A DNA stretch of 22,909 bases from LGRD01 sp031382215 (GCA_031382215.1 JANMYQ010000114.1:1-22909), one strand, 5' to 3'. Positions 10,086 to 17,981 are shown, numbered from the stretch's first letter. The notes: generated from the letters alone by a model not told the origin. A program made the numbers and translations.

Positions 10086-11217
10086 CGGGTTCGGCCACGG
10101 CCACGTTCATGGCCGCAGCCGGCCTGGGCAAGAACCGCATCGGCATCTCGCCCCGCGTGGCCGCTCCCACCACCCGGTGGATGAAGTCGAGCTTGGCCAC
10201 CACCGGGGCCGGAACGACGAACGGGTAACTGTCCTTCAGGCCCAGGCTGCGATTCATCGCGTTGCTGAATTGCGAGATCGGCAGCCACTGCTGGATCAAC
10301 GAGAGTTCGATGGACGGCGCGGCCGGGTCGACTGCAAAGGCCTGGAGCGGCGAACCGGCGGGTGTTGCATGGTCCAGGCGCAAGCCCCAGGCGGCCGCGG
10401 TTTCCAGCCCGTCGATCATGTGCAGGTAGTGGGCCCAGCACTCGGCCCAGTCTTCCCAGGGGTGCGAGCTGGCGTAGGCGCTGATGAAGCTAGTGCGCCA
10501 GTCCGGCGTCGGGTTCGCGTAGTGCTGCTTCAGCGCTTCTTCATAGTCGGCCCGCTCGTCGCCGAACAGTTGCCGGCATTCGTCGAGCCACGCCGAGTCG
10601 GCAATGATGCGATCCCAGTAGTAGTGCCCCAGCTCATGCCTGAAGTGGCCGACCAGCGAGCGATAGGGTTCGTGCATCGAGGTGCGCATCTGCTCGCGTT
10701 GCGCGTCGTCGGCCTCGGCGATGTTGAGCGTGATCACGCCCTCGTCGTGTCCCGTCAGCACGCGCTGCTGCGGGCTCACGTCTTCGAGGAACTGGAAAGA
10801 CACGCCGTTGACGGGGTCCGCATCGAGGTTGGGCGCCGGCAGGCTCAGCGACAGCAGCGTGTAGAACACGCGCCGCTTGGCCTGCTCCAGCGCGCCCCAG
10901 TAAGTGCGGTTTTCAGGCTTGCCGAGGGCCGGGATGGTGTGGGTCGTGCGGCACGACAGGCACAGGCCGACAGGGTCGTCGGCAGCGACCATCCAGTTGC
11001 ACACGCCCTCGGCGGCGTAGTTGGCGCACGGGCGCTGCGCGGGCCCGGGCAGGCCCAGGCGCAACCACTCGCCCGCGCCGTCGGAGTTGGAGGTGGCTGA
11101 GAACGCCACCATCTCCCGCTCGCCAGCGACGAAGCCCAGGCTCGACCCGCAGGACTCGCAGCGGAGGTTTTCGAAGAAGACGCGCTGATGGCAGTGCGTG
11201 CAATGGAAAAGTTTCAC
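10075..11217 (-). CDS. Zinc-ribbon putative zinc-binding metallopeptidase
   Basis: This 380-residue protein begins with zinc-ribbon cysteines (C6, C9, C20, C23), has a second set (C64, C73, C86, C89), and carries the metallopeptidase motif HELGH (194-198). A conserved WEDWAECWAHYLH follows (about 255-267), which may supply another metal ligand such as E260. The layout matches the family of putative zinc-binding metallopeptidases with an N-terminal zinc ribbon. Its substrates are unknown to me. The GTG at 11217 is chosen because it places the first ribbon cysteines at the N-terminus (MKLFHCTHC), as in relatives; the frame is open further upstream but that part has no domain. It converges on and overlaps the end of ureG and is divergent from the HbpS-like gene. 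Confidence 0.85.
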   Translation of the reverse strand: MKLFHCTHCHQRVFFENLRCESCGSSLGFVAGEREMVAFSATSNSDGAGEWLRLGLPGPAQRPCANYAAEGVCNWMVAADDPVGLCLSCRTTHTIPALGKPENRTYWGALEQAKRRVFYTLLSLSLPAPNLDADPVNGVSFQFLEDVSPQQRVLTGHDEGVITLNIAEADDAQREQMRTSMHEPYRSLVGHFRHELGHYYWDRIIADSAWLDECRQLFGDERADYEEALKQHYANPTPDWRTSFISAYASSHPWEDWAECWAHYLHMIDGLETAAAWGLRLDHATPAGSPLQAFAVDPAAPSIELSLIQQWLPISQFSNAMNRSLGLKDSYPFVVPAPVVAKLDFIHRVVGAATRGEMPMRFLPRPAAAMNVAVAEPVMP

Positions 11218-11352
11218 CAATGGCCTGTGCAGAAGTGTCGAAGGCCGCGGCGGACCGATCGCTGGATTCTGACCGCTGGCGCGGCGGGACAGAATCGGCG
11301 CTCTGCGCATACGCACGTAGGAGCAGTCCGATCCCGGCAGGCCAGGCAGGTT

Positions 11353-11380
11353 TGACGACGCAGACCTGACGACGCAGGCC
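11353..11380 (+). repeat. 14-bp imperfect tandem repeat in the divergent intergenic region
   Basis: TGACGACGCAGACC (11353-11366) is followed directly by TGACGACGCAGGCC (11367-11380), 13 of 14 bases identical. It lies in the 219-bp gap between the leftward metallopeptidase and the rightward HbpS-like gene. It may be a pair of regulator half-sites or a chance duplication. The rest of the gap shows only a possible -10-like CACAAT (11402-11407) without a clear -35. Confidence 0.6.
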
Positions 11381-11436
11381 GAGAAAGAGGCCGAGTGCCG
11401 GCACAATACGCCGCGACTGAACTTCGAGGTGAACGC

Positions 11437-11862
11437 ATGAGTTCCATCACCCTGCAACAAGCCCGCGCCTTGATCGATGGCGCACTCGCCGAATCAGCCC
11501 GCCAGGGCTTCAAGCCGATGGGCGTCGTCGTGGTCGATGCGGCCGCGCAGGTCGTCGCGTCGGTGCGCGAAGACGGTGCCACCGCGTTGCGGCTGGACAT
11601 TGCGCTGGGCAAGGCCGCCGCGGCGGTGGGCATGGGCGCCAGTTCGCGCGTGTTGACGCAGCGCGCCAAAGACCTGCCGGCGTTTTTCGGCGCGCTGGCC
11701 GCAGCGTCGCAGCAGAAGTTCATTCCGCAGACCGGTGCGGTGCTGATCAAGGCAGCCGACGGCGCGGTGATCGGCGCAGCCGGCGCCTCGGGCGGCACCG
11801 GTGATGAAGACGAGCAGATCGTCATCAAAGGCATTGCTGCGGCGGGGCTGGTTCACGGCTAA
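11437..11862 (+). CDS. GlcG/HbpS-family heme-binding-like protein
   Basis: This 141-residue single-domain protein belongs to the GlcG/HbpS (DUF336) family. It shows the typical ITLQQARALIDGAL start, the central GVVVVDAAAQVVASVREDGA strand pair and the C-terminal GAVIGAAGASGGTGDEDEQIV loop. HbpS from Streptomyces binds heme; GlcG is found in glycolate-utilisation loci; most members have no assigned function. The ATG at 11437 is preceded by GAGGTG and begins the domain. No signal peptide is seen, so it is likely cytoplasmic. It lies 28 bp upstream of a Bug receptor gene and is probably co-transcribed with it, which suggests a metabolic rather than a heme-sensing role here. Confidence 0.85.
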   Translation: MSSITLQQARALIDGALAESARQGFKPMGVVVVDAAAQVVASVREDGATALRLDIALGKAAAAVGMGASSRVLTQRAKDLPAFFGALAAASQQKFIPQTGAVLIKAADGAVIGAAGASGGTGDEDEQIVIKGIAAAGLVHG

Positions 11863-11890
11863 TCCTCACAACAACACTCGGGAGACATCG

Positions 11891-12862
11891 ATGCAGCGCC
11901 GACACTTCACCCTGGGCCTGGCCGGTGCCAGCCTCTTCGGCACAAGCCCGTTGCAGGCGCAGGCCTGGCCCGACAAGCCGGTGCGCTTCGTGCTGTCACA
12001 GCCGCCGGGCTCGGGGCCCGACAACGTGGCCCGCATCCTGTCCGAGCGTCTCGGCAAGGCCTGGGGCCAGGCGGTGGTCATCGACAACAAGCCGGGCGGC
12101 CAGAACACCATCGGCGCGCAGGCGGCTGCCCGCTCGGCGCCCGACGGCCAGACCTTCTACTTCGCCACGACCGCCGCGCTGGTGACCAACGCCTACCTGT
12201 TCAAGACCTTGCCCTACGACCCGCTGAAGGACTTCACGCCGGTGGCCTTCGTCGCGCGCAGCCCGTTCGGGCTGCTGGTCGATGCCAAGTCGCCGATGAA
12301 CACGGTGCAGGATTTCATGGACCGTGCCAAGGCCGCGCCGGGCAAGCTGGCGCTCGGCAACGAAGGGCCGCGCACCTTCAGCGGCATGATCTCGCGGCTG
12401 CTGGCCTCACGCGCAAAGATCGAACCGAACCAGGTGGCGTACTCGGCCGTCGGTGTGGGCGTGCAGGACACCTTGGGAGGGCACCTCGATGCACTGGTGG
12501 CCGACCTGGCCTCCACCGCGTCGCTCGTCAAGTCGGGCAAGCTGCGCCTGCTCGCCGTCACTTCGGCGCAGCGCGTGGCCGGCTTCGACGCTGTGCCCAC
12601 GCTGGCCGAGTCGCTGCCCGGTTTCGAGATGGTGGGCTGGTTCGCGATCGTCGCCCCCACCGGCACACCTGCCGCCGTGGTGCAGCGCGCCCACCGGGAT
12701 GTGAACGCGCTGCTCAACGAGCGCGATGTCGCCGAGCGCATCGCGTCGATCGGCCCGCTGGCCGACGGCAGCATGGGGCTTGAGCAGGTCGGCACGTTCC
12801 TGCAGGCCGAACACACGCGCTGGGCCGCAGCGATCAAGGAAATCGGCGTGCTGCCGGAGTGA
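11891..12862 (+). CDS. Tripartite tricarboxylate transporter (Bug-family) substrate-binding protein 1
   Basis: This 323-residue periplasmic solute receptor belongs to the Bug/TctC family, which captures organic acids or small amides. A signal peptide is visible at residues 1-24 (MQRRHFTLGLAGASLFG then an Ala-rich cleavage region); the RRHFTLG stretch resembles a Tat motif. Family hallmarks include WPDKPVRFVLSQPPGSGPDNVAR, VIDNKPGGQNTIGA and LPYDPLKDFTPVAFV. The ATG at 11891 has GGAGA just upstream. No tctA or tctB membrane genes lie nearby, as is common for Bug receptors in Burkholderiales. The ligand is unknown. A small hairpin (12873-12887) follows the gene. Confidence 0.92.
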   Translation: MQRRHFTLGLAGASLFGTSPLQAQAWPDKPVRFVLSQPPGSGPDNVARILSERLGKAWGQAVVIDNKPGGQNTIGAQAAARSAPDGQTFYFATTAALVTNAYLFKTLPYDPLKDFTPVAFVARSPFGLLVDAKSPMNTVQDFMDRAKAAPGKLALGNEGPRTFSGMISRLLASRAKIEPNQVAYSAVGVGVQDTLGGHLDALVADLASTASLVKSGKLRLLAVTSAQRVAGFDAVPTLAESLPGFEMVGWFAIVAPTGTPAAVVQRAHRDVNALLNERDVAERIASIGPLADGSMGLEQVGTFLQAEHTRWAAAIKEIGVLPE

Positions 12863-12872
12863 GCGGTTCGAG

Positions 12873-12887
12873 CCCGGCCACGCCGGG
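12873..12887 (+). terminator. Weak hairpin after the first Bug gene, possible terminator
   Basis: CCCGG and CCGGG form a five-pair stem around a five-base loop, 11 bp after the stop codon. No run of T follows, so it could at most be a weak or factor-dependent terminator. Confidence 0.25.
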
Positions 12888-12920
12888 TCAACCCTTGGTA
12901 TTGCCTGTGCGGATGGCGCC

Positions 12921-12965
12921 CATCGAAGCAAACTGTTTTTGCCGATCGGGGCCTTGCCCTAAGGT
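12921..12965 (+). promoter_or_regulatory. Operator-like dyad and possible promoter of the second Bug receptor gene (site A)
   Basis: ATCG-N4-AAACTGTTT-N4-CGAT (12922-12946) is a symmetrical dyad centred on base 12934. A possible -10 box TAAGGT (12960-12965) begins 26 bp after the centre; no good -35 is present, as in many activator-dependent promoters. The first 20 bases of the site (12921-12940) match 19 of 20 bases in the lysR/GST intergenic region (15733-15752), where the spacing to the -10 candidate is the same. This is probably a regulator binding site shared by the two transcription units. Confidence 0.65.
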
Positions 12966-12975
12966 TCGTTGCATT

Positions 12976-13006
12976 GGGGTTCGCCCCTCAGCCCCTCAGC
13001 CCCTCA
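12976..13006 (+). repeat. Three perfect copies of GCCCCTCA plus a GGGG-TTCG-CCCC hairpin in the leader of the second Bug gene
   Basis: GCCCCTCA is repeated three times without gaps (12983-13006) and runs directly into the Shine-Dalgarno AGGAGG (13006-13011). The GGGG at 12976-12979 can pair with CCCC of the first copy around a TTCG loop, or with the later copies in alternative folds. Copy-number change by slippage would alter the leader of the downstream gene without touching its coding region. Confidence 0.8.
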
Positions 13007-13017
13007 GGAGGCAACGA

Positions 13018-14049
13018 ATGTCACCACCGGCCCAAGCACTGGCCCACGCACCGGCCCACCGCGCGAGCCGCCGCACCACTCTCCGCTTCGGCCTGGCCGC
13101 AGCCGCGCTGGGCGCCTTCGGCATTCGCCCGGCCGCTGCACAAGGCCTGCCGGAGACGGCGCGCATCATCGTTGGCTTTCCTCCCGGCGGTGCGCCCGAC
13201 ATCGTGGCCCGCCGACTGGCCGATGCACTTGCCGGCAAGCTCGCGCGCGCGGTCGTGGTCGACAACCGGCCCGGTGCCGGCGGCCGCATTGCGGTGGACG
13301 CCGCGCGCCAGAGCCCGGCCGACGGCGCCACCCTGCTGCTCAACCCGGCCGGCGTGTTGACGATCAACCCGCACAGCTACAAAAAGCTCAACTACGACCC
13401 GTTCAAGGACTTCACGCCCATCAGCCTGGCTGCGCAGATCGACTTCGGCTTCGGCGTGGGCCCGGCCGTGCCGGCCGAGGTGAAAGACGTCACCGGCTTC
13501 GCCACCTGGGCCCGCGCCAACCCCGGCAAGGTGACCTACGGCTCACCGGCGGCCGGCGCCGCACCTCACTTCGTGGGCGACGCGCTGAGCCGCAGCCTGA
13601 ACCTGGGCATGACGCACGTGCCCTACCGTGGCGGCGCGCCGGCCCTGAACGACCTGATGGGCGGGCAGATCAGCGCGCTGGTGCTGACCCTGGGCGACAT
13701 GATCCAGCAAGCCAAGGCCGGCAAGCTGCGCCTGCTGGCCGCCAGCGGCCCGGCACGCTCGAAGTTCGCGCCTGACGTGCTCACCTTCACCGAACAGAAG
13801 GTGCCGGGGTTGGAGCTGCGCGACTGGTTCGGCATCTACATCGCCGGCAACGCCACGCCCGAGGTGGTGGCCAAGGTGGCGCCGGTGGTGAGCGCGGCGC
13901 TGGCCTCGGCCGACTATGCGCAGGCGCTGGCCCTCGCCGGCATCGAGGCGGCCCACTCCAGCCCCGCCGAGCTCGACCGCGTGGCACGCGCCGACCTGGA
14001 ACGCTGGGGGCCGATCGTGAAGGCGTCGGGGTTCGTGGCCGACGTCTGA
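13018..14049 (+). CDS. Tripartite tricarboxylate transporter (Bug-family) substrate-binding protein 2
   Basis: This is a second Bug/TctC-type periplasmic receptor, 343 residues. The N-terminus has a twin-arginine-like SRRTTLRFG (about 17-25) followed by a hydrophobic Ala/Gly segment and an AAAQG cleavage region, so it is exported, possibly by Tat. Family features include ARIIVGFPPGGAPDIVARR, VVDNRPGAGGRIAV, LNYDPFKDFTPISL and HVPYRGGAPALNDLMGGQI. AGGAGG (13006-13011) fixes the ATG at 13018. It is only distantly similar to the first Bug protein, so it likely binds a different ligand. Its promoter shares a dyad with the lysR/GST region, which points to induction together with the catabolic genes. 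Confidence 0.92.
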   Translation: MSPPAQALAHAPAHRASRRTTLRFGLAAAALGAFGIRPAAAQGLPETARIIVGFPPGGAPDIVARRLADALAGKLARAVVVDNRPGAGGRIAVDAARQSPADGATLLLNPAGVLTINPHSYKKLNYDPFKDFTPISLAAQIDFGFGVGPAVPAEVKDVTGFATWARANPGKVTYGSPAAGAAPHFVGDALSRSLNLGMTHVPYRGGAPALNDLMGGQISALVLTLGDMIQQAKAGKLRLLAASGPARSKFAPDVLTFTEQKVPGLELRDWFGIYIAGNATPEVVAKVAPVVSAALASADYAQALALAGIEAAHSSPAELDRVARADLERWGPIVKASGFVADV

Positions 14050-14108
14050 CAGCGCTCGATAAACCAGGCGAGCGGTCGAGCGGTCGCCGGCCGTTCGCCA
14101 GCGAGTCG

Positions 14109-14687
14109 CTAGCGGGCGCCCACCAGCGCCGCGAAGTCGACGTCTTCGGCAGCCGCAATGCTGTTGCTGCGGCTCGGGTAGCGCAGCCAGGTCATCGCGA
14201 TGTTGAGTTCGCGCACGACGTCGGCTGCGGCGATGCGTGTGCCGTCCTCGAGGTCCATCGAGCCGGTGGTGTGCGCGTCTTCCAGCAAGGTCAGGTCGTA
14301 ACCGCGCTCCAGCGCGCCGTAGGCGGTGGCGCGGATGCACCAGTTGCTCGCCGCGCCGGCCAGAACGATGTGCGTCGCGCCGAGACGGGCCAGGTGCTCT
14401 TCGAGCGGTGTCTGCTCGAACGACGAATTGAAGTGCTTGTGGATCAGCAATTCGTCGTCGGCCGGCACCAGCTCCGGCACCCACTGCCATGGCGGGCTGC
14501 CGTGGACCAGCTCCTGCGGGTCCGAGTGCTGCACCCAGATGACGGGCAGGCGCTGCGCCCGCGCCCGCTCGACCGCGCGCGCGACCTTGGCGATGACGCG
14601 CGGAGCGTCCCACGCTTCGTTCATCACGCCGACTTGCACGTCGACGATGAGCAGAACGCCTTGGTTGCCATTGCGCACGTTTGCCAT
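14109..14687 (-). CDS. Isochorismatase-family cysteine hydrolase
   Basis: This 192-residue cysteine hydrolase has the isochorismatase/nicotinamidase fold. The catalytic triad is visible: D16 in LLIVDVQ, K84 in IHKHFNSSF and C117 in GAASNWCIRATAYGALERGY. The LEDAHTTGS segment is also typical of the family. Members hydrolyse amides or enol ethers such as nicotinamide, carbamoylsarcosine or isochorismate; the substrate here is not predictable. There is no signal peptide, so it is cytoplasmic. It lies 58 bp downstream of lysR on the same strand, so the two may form one transcript, and it converges on the second Bug gene with 59 bp between them. Confidence 0.9.
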   Translation of the reverse strand: MANVRNGNQGVLLIVDVQVGVMNEAWDAPRVIAKVARAVERARAQRLPVIWVQHSDPQELVHGSPPWQWVPELVPADDELLIHKHFNSSFEQTPLEEHLARLGATHIVLAGAASNWCIRATAYGALERGYDLTLLEDAHTTGSMDLEDGTRIAAADVVRELNIAMTWLRYPSRSNSIAAAEDVDFAALVGAR

Positions 14688-14745
14688 GGTGAATGCCCTG
14701 GGTTGGGTGGAGCGCCATCCTACGACGGGTCGCCATCAGGGTCGA

Positions 14746-15678
14746 TCAACGCAAGCCCTGAACTCCGGCGTCGAGGTCCCCCGCGCAGCCCTCCACCACC
14801 CCCCTCACCCACACATGTGCCGGATCCCGGTCCAGGTAGCGCGGCCAGGCCATCACTTCCACCAGCGCCGGCATGTCGAACGGCGCTTCGACCAAGCGCA
14901 GCGGCAGGTGCCGGGCAAAGTGCTCGGCCAGGCGCCGGTGCACGGTGGCGATGCGGTTGGTGCCGACGACAAGCAGCGCCACGGTGCTGAAGTTGTCGAC
15001 GCTGGACTCGACCCGGCGCTGCTTGCCGTGGCGCGGCAGAAACCATTCTTCGAAGGTGATGCTGCGTTCGTCGCCGAAGCGCACGGCCACATGGCCCAGG
15101 GCCATGTACTGCTCGAAGCTCAGCGTGTCGCCCACCTGCGTGTTGCCGGCCCACACCAGGCACACCTGCGTGTCTTCGAACAGGCGCAGCTGCGGGTGCT
15201 GCATGCGCGCGGCGTACTGCTCGGGCATCACCAGCAGGTCGACGCTGCCACGCTCGAAGCTTTCGAGAACGTCTTTCGGCGGGCTGCGCACGTCGAGCGC
15301 CACACCGGGCGCCAGCGCAGCAATGCGGCGCACGGCTTCGGCGAGCACCACGGTGGTCACGTAGTCGGACGCGCAGACCGCGAAGCGCCGCTCGGCCACC
15401 GCCGGATCGAAGCCGGGCTTGCGCGCCAGCGTTGCGCGAGCGCGCAGCAAGGTGTCGCGCACCGGCTCGACCAGGCTCTCGGCCAACGGCGTCAACATCA
15501 GCTTGCGGCCCACCGGCACCAGCAGCTCGTCGCCGAAGTACTCGCGCAGCCGTGCCAATGCGCCGCTGGCAGCCGACTGGCCGATGTGCAGCCGCTCGCT
15601 GGCCTTGGTGACGTTGCGCTCTTCGAGCAACACGTCAAGCACGACGAGCAGGTTCAGGTCGAAACGGTCCAGGCGCAT
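14746..15678 (-). CDS. LysR-family transcriptional regulator (NodD/NahR-like subgroup)
   Basis: This 310-residue LysR-type regulator has an N-terminal winged helix-turn-helix (about 5-65: DLNLLVVLDVLLEERNVTKA, then QSAASGALARLREYFGDELL) and a C-terminal co-inducer domain. The LNLLV-LD-LLEERNVT pattern is typical of the NodD/NahR/LinR-like branch, whose members often respond to aromatic compounds. The ATG at 15678 is chosen because it starts the HTH as in the family; the frame extends to 15771 but the extra 31 residues would cover the operator region. It is divergent from the GST gene across 140 bp that contain a symmetrical dyad. That is the usual arrangement for a LysR protein that controls its neighbour and itself. 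Confidence 0.93.
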   Translation of the reverse strand: MRLDRFDLNLLVVLDVLLEERNVTKASERLHIGQSAASGALARLREYFGDELLVPVGRKLMLTPLAESLVEPVRDTLLRARATLARKPGFDPAVAERRFAVCASDYVTTVVLAEAVRRIAALAPGVALDVRSPPKDVLESFERGSVDLLVMPEQYAARMQHPQLRLFEDTQVCLVWAGNTQVGDTLSFEQYMALGHVAVRFGDERSITFEEWFLPRHGKQRRVESSVDNFSTVALLVVGTNRIATVHRRLAEHFARHLPLRLVEAPFDMPALVEVMAWPRYLDRDPAHVWVRGVVEGCAGDLDAGVQGLR

Positions 15679-15732
15679 GGCGGTGATGTTGTGCTTTTTT
15701 AGGTCGGAGGTATTGGCGGGGCCGATGCCGAT

Positions 15733-15777
15733 CATCGAATCAAACTGTTTTTCGCGAATCGGGAGTCTCACTATCGT
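15733..15777 (+). promoter_or_regulatory. Operator-like dyad and possible promoter between lysR and the GST gene (site B)
   Basis: TCG-N4-AAACTGTTT-N4-CGA (15735-15757) is centred on base 15746 in the divergent lysR/GST gap. A possible -10 box TATCGT (15772-15777) for the rightward genes begins 26 bp after the centre, and the -35 position falls in the right half of the dyad. The site nearly duplicates that upstream of the second Bug gene. The AAAC, T-run, AATC order also recalls part of the nod box bound by NodD, but that likeness is from memory and loose. The LysR product is the obvious candidate binder. Confidence 0.65.
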
Positions 15778-15818
15778 CGGCTGCGACGCACCTGAACCAC
15801 TCGCCTAAGACCCTGAAC

Positions 15819-16478
15819 ATGCTGACTCTCTACGGCGCCATGGCCTCTCGCGCCCACCGCACGGTGTGGATGCTGAAGGAGCTGGCCCTGCCCTTCGTTC
15901 ACGTGCCCACACACTTCATGGACGGCAGCACGCGCCGGCCCGAGTTCCTGGCCGTCAACCCGAACGGCCGCGTACCGGTGATCAACGACGACGGCTTCAT
16001 CGTCTTCGAGTCGATGGCGATCAACCTTTACCTCGCCAAGAAGCACGGCGGCCCGCTGGCGCCTGCCCACCTGCGTGAAGACGCATTGGCCACGCAGTGG
16101 AGCTTCTGGGTGGTCACCGAGGTCGAGAAGCCGCTGCTGTTCGCAAGCGCCAACCGCAAGCTGTTTGCCGAAGGTTCGCGCGACGAAGAACAGGCGCAGA
16201 TGGCCGTCAGCAAGCTCGACCGCCCGTTCAAGGTGCTCGACGCGCACCTGGCGCAGCAGCGCTGGTTGCTGGGCGATCGCTTCACCGTGGCCGACCTGAA
16301 CGTGGCGACGGTCATGGACCTGGCGCCGCAATGCGGCATCGCGCTCGACGCCTGGCCGCACCTGGCCGAGTGGCATCAACGCTGCCTGGCCCGCCCCGCA
16401 GCCGTCGACTGGAAAGACGTGAGCTTCACGATCCCGCGGCCGCCCACACCGCTGGGCCTGTTGAAGATGTTCGTCTGA
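15819..16478 (+). CDS. Glutathione S-transferase family protein
   Basis: This 219-residue cytosolic GST has an N-terminal thioredoxin-like domain (about 1-80) and a helical C-terminal domain (about 90-205). Visible glutathione-site elements are S10 in the YGAMASR start, the cis-proline motif NPNGRVPV (47-54) and E64-S65 in FESMAINLYLAKKHG. WLLGDRFTVADLNVA marks the C-terminal domain. GSTs in catabolic operons can act as isomerases, dehalogenases or aryl-ether-cleaving enzymes; which applies here cannot be told. It is the first gene rightward from the lysR divergent promoter and lies 12 bp before the carotenoid-oxygenase-family gene, so the two are probably co-transcribed. Confidence 0.93.
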   Translation: MLTLYGAMASRAHRTVWMLKELALPFVHVPTHFMDGSTRRPEFLAVNPNGRVPVINDDGFIVFESMAINLYLAKKHGGPLAPAHLREDALATQWSFWVVTEVEKPLLFASANRKLFAEGSRDEEQAQMAVSKLDRPFKVLDAHLAQQRWLLGDRFTVADLNVATVMDLAPQCGIALDAWPHLAEWHQRCLARPAAVDWKDVSFTIPRPPTPLGLLKMFV

Positions 16479-16490
16479 CGTTTGAACACC

Positions 16491-17981
16491 ATGAACATGA
16501 ACGATCCCATTGCGACCTCGGGCCTGCAGTTCCCCGACCTGCCGGTCTACAGAGGCTATTCCGCGCCTGTGCGCATCGAGGCCGATGTGCATGACCTCGA
16601 GGTCATCGGCGCCCTCCCGCCCGAGCTGAACGGCAGCTACTTTCGCAACAGCGCCGACCCCTGCTACCCGCCACTGTTGGGCACCGACATCTTCCTCAAC
16701 GGCGACGGCATGCTGCACAGCGTGCGCTTCGAGAACGGCCACGCCGACCTGAAGACGCGCTACGTGCGCACACAGAAGTTCGAGCTCGAACGCAAGGCGC
16801 GCCGCGCGTTGTTCGGCGCCTACCGCAACCCCTTCACCGACCTGCCCGAGGTGGCCGGCTGCGACAACAACACCGCCAACACCTCGGTGCTGTGGCACCA
16901 CGGCAAGCTGTACGCGCTGAAGGAGTCGGGCCGGCCCTACGAGCTCGACCCGCACACGCTGCAGACCTTGGGCGAGCGCGACTTCAACGGCCAGTTGCGC
17001 AGCCAGACCTTCACGGCCCACCCCAAGCTGGACCCGCTGACCGGCGAGTGCATCGCCTTCGGCTACAACACCGAGGGCGTGGCCAGCGACAGAATAGAGG
17101 TCTACACGATCGATCCGGCCGGCCGCATCGCGCGCACCGAGGTGTTCAAGGCGCCCTACTGTTCGATGGTGCACGACTTCCTGGTCTCGCGGAACCACGT
17201 CGCCTTCGTGATCTGCCCGATGGTGTGCGACTGGGAGCGGGTGAAGAACGGCGAGCCGTACTGGCACTGGGACTCGACGAAGAAAACGCAGATCGGCATC
17301 TTCCCGCGCCAGCAGGGCGTGCGTGCGATCCGCTGGTACACCTGCCCGGTGGTGGCGATGCAGACCCACACCTTCAATGCCTGGGAAGAAGCGGTGAACG
17401 GCGGCGTGACCCTGCACCTGGACCACTTCGTCACCGGCTCGGGCTGGCTCAGCCAGTTCCCCGACATTCACGACCCCGACGCCAAGGAGAAGCCGCCGTT
17501 CGGCGAGCGCTGGTCGTTCGATCTGTCGAGCCCGATTGAAACGTTCAAGATCAAGCGCCTGATAAACCACATCGGCGAGATGCCGGTGATCGACCCGCGC
17601 TTTGCGATGCAGCGGGCGCGCCACTTCTGGTTCGGGACGAACAACCCCAGCCTCGGGCCGATGCTGGCGTGGGGCCCCAAGGGACCGCCGTTCACTTGCC
17701 TGGGCCACTTTGACGAAGCAGCGGACAAGCTGAATTTCTACTACGCCGGGCCCGACTCGGCGCCCGAAGAACCCTGCTTCGTGCCGCGCCCCGGCAGCAG
17801 CGTGGAAGGCGACGGCTGGCTGCTCACGATGGTCGGGCGGCGGGCAGAGAACCGCACCGACCTCGTGGTCCTCGACGCGCTGCACCTGGACCGCGGGCCA
17901 GTGACCATCGTCAAGTTCCCGTGCCGGGTGCACGAGGGCTTCCACGGCATCTGGGTTGGCGCCGAGTCGCTGGGCTCGTGA
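16491..17981 (+). CDS. Carotenoid cleavage/lignostilbene-type oxygenase
   Basis: This 496-residue member of the RPE65/carotenoid oxygenase family cleaves an alkene double bond with a non-heme Fe(II) held by four histidines. The expected ligands are present at family-like spacing: H177 (TAHPK), H228 (MVHDF), H293 (QTHTFNAWEE) and H485 (GFHGIW). Other hallmarks are FRNSADP, FLNGDGMLHSV and GPMLAWGPKGPP. Bacterial members cleave carotenoids or stilbenes such as lignostilbene. The partners here, a GST and an intradiol dioxygenase, favour an aromatic substrate, but this is inference. The ATG at 16491 is preferred to an in-frame TTG nine bases earlier. There is no signal peptide, so it is cytoplasmic. 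Confidence 0.93.
   Translation: MNMNDPIATSGLQFPDLPVYRGYSAPVRIEADVHDLEVIGALPPELNGSYFRNSADPCYPPLLGTDIFLNGDGMLHSVRFENGHADLKTRYVRTQKFELERKARRALFGAYRNPFTDLPEVAGCDNNTANTSVLWHHGKLYALKESGRPYELDPHTLQTLGERDFNGQLRSQTFTAHPKLDPLTGECIAFGYNTEGVASDRIEVYTIDPAGRIARTEVFKAPYCSMVHDFLVSRNHVAFVICPMVCDWERVKNGEPYWHWDSTKKTQIGIFPRQQGVRAIRWYTCPVVAMQTHTFNAWEEAVNGGVTLHLDHFVTGSGWLSQFPDIHDPDAKEKPPFGERWSFDLSSPIETFKIKRLINHIGEMPVIDPRFAMQRARHFWFGTNNPSLGPMLAWGPKGPPFTCLGHFDEAADKLNFYYAGPDSAPEEPCFVPRPGSSVEGDGWLLTMVGRRAENRTDLVVLDALHLDRGPVTIVKFPCRVHEGFHGIWVGAESLGS

Noticed and set aside
12983..13006. CRISPR-like repeat
   Set aside because: The unit is only 8 bp and has no spacers, so it is a simple tandem repeat.
14050..14108. Terminator between the converging second Bug gene and the cysteine hydrolase
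   Set aside because: Repeats of GAGCGGTC are present but I found no convincing stem followed by a T run on either strand.
15679..15771. 31-residue N-terminal extension of the LysR protein
   Set aside because: The winged HTH starts directly after the Met at 15678, as in the family, and the extension would cover the operator-like dyad.
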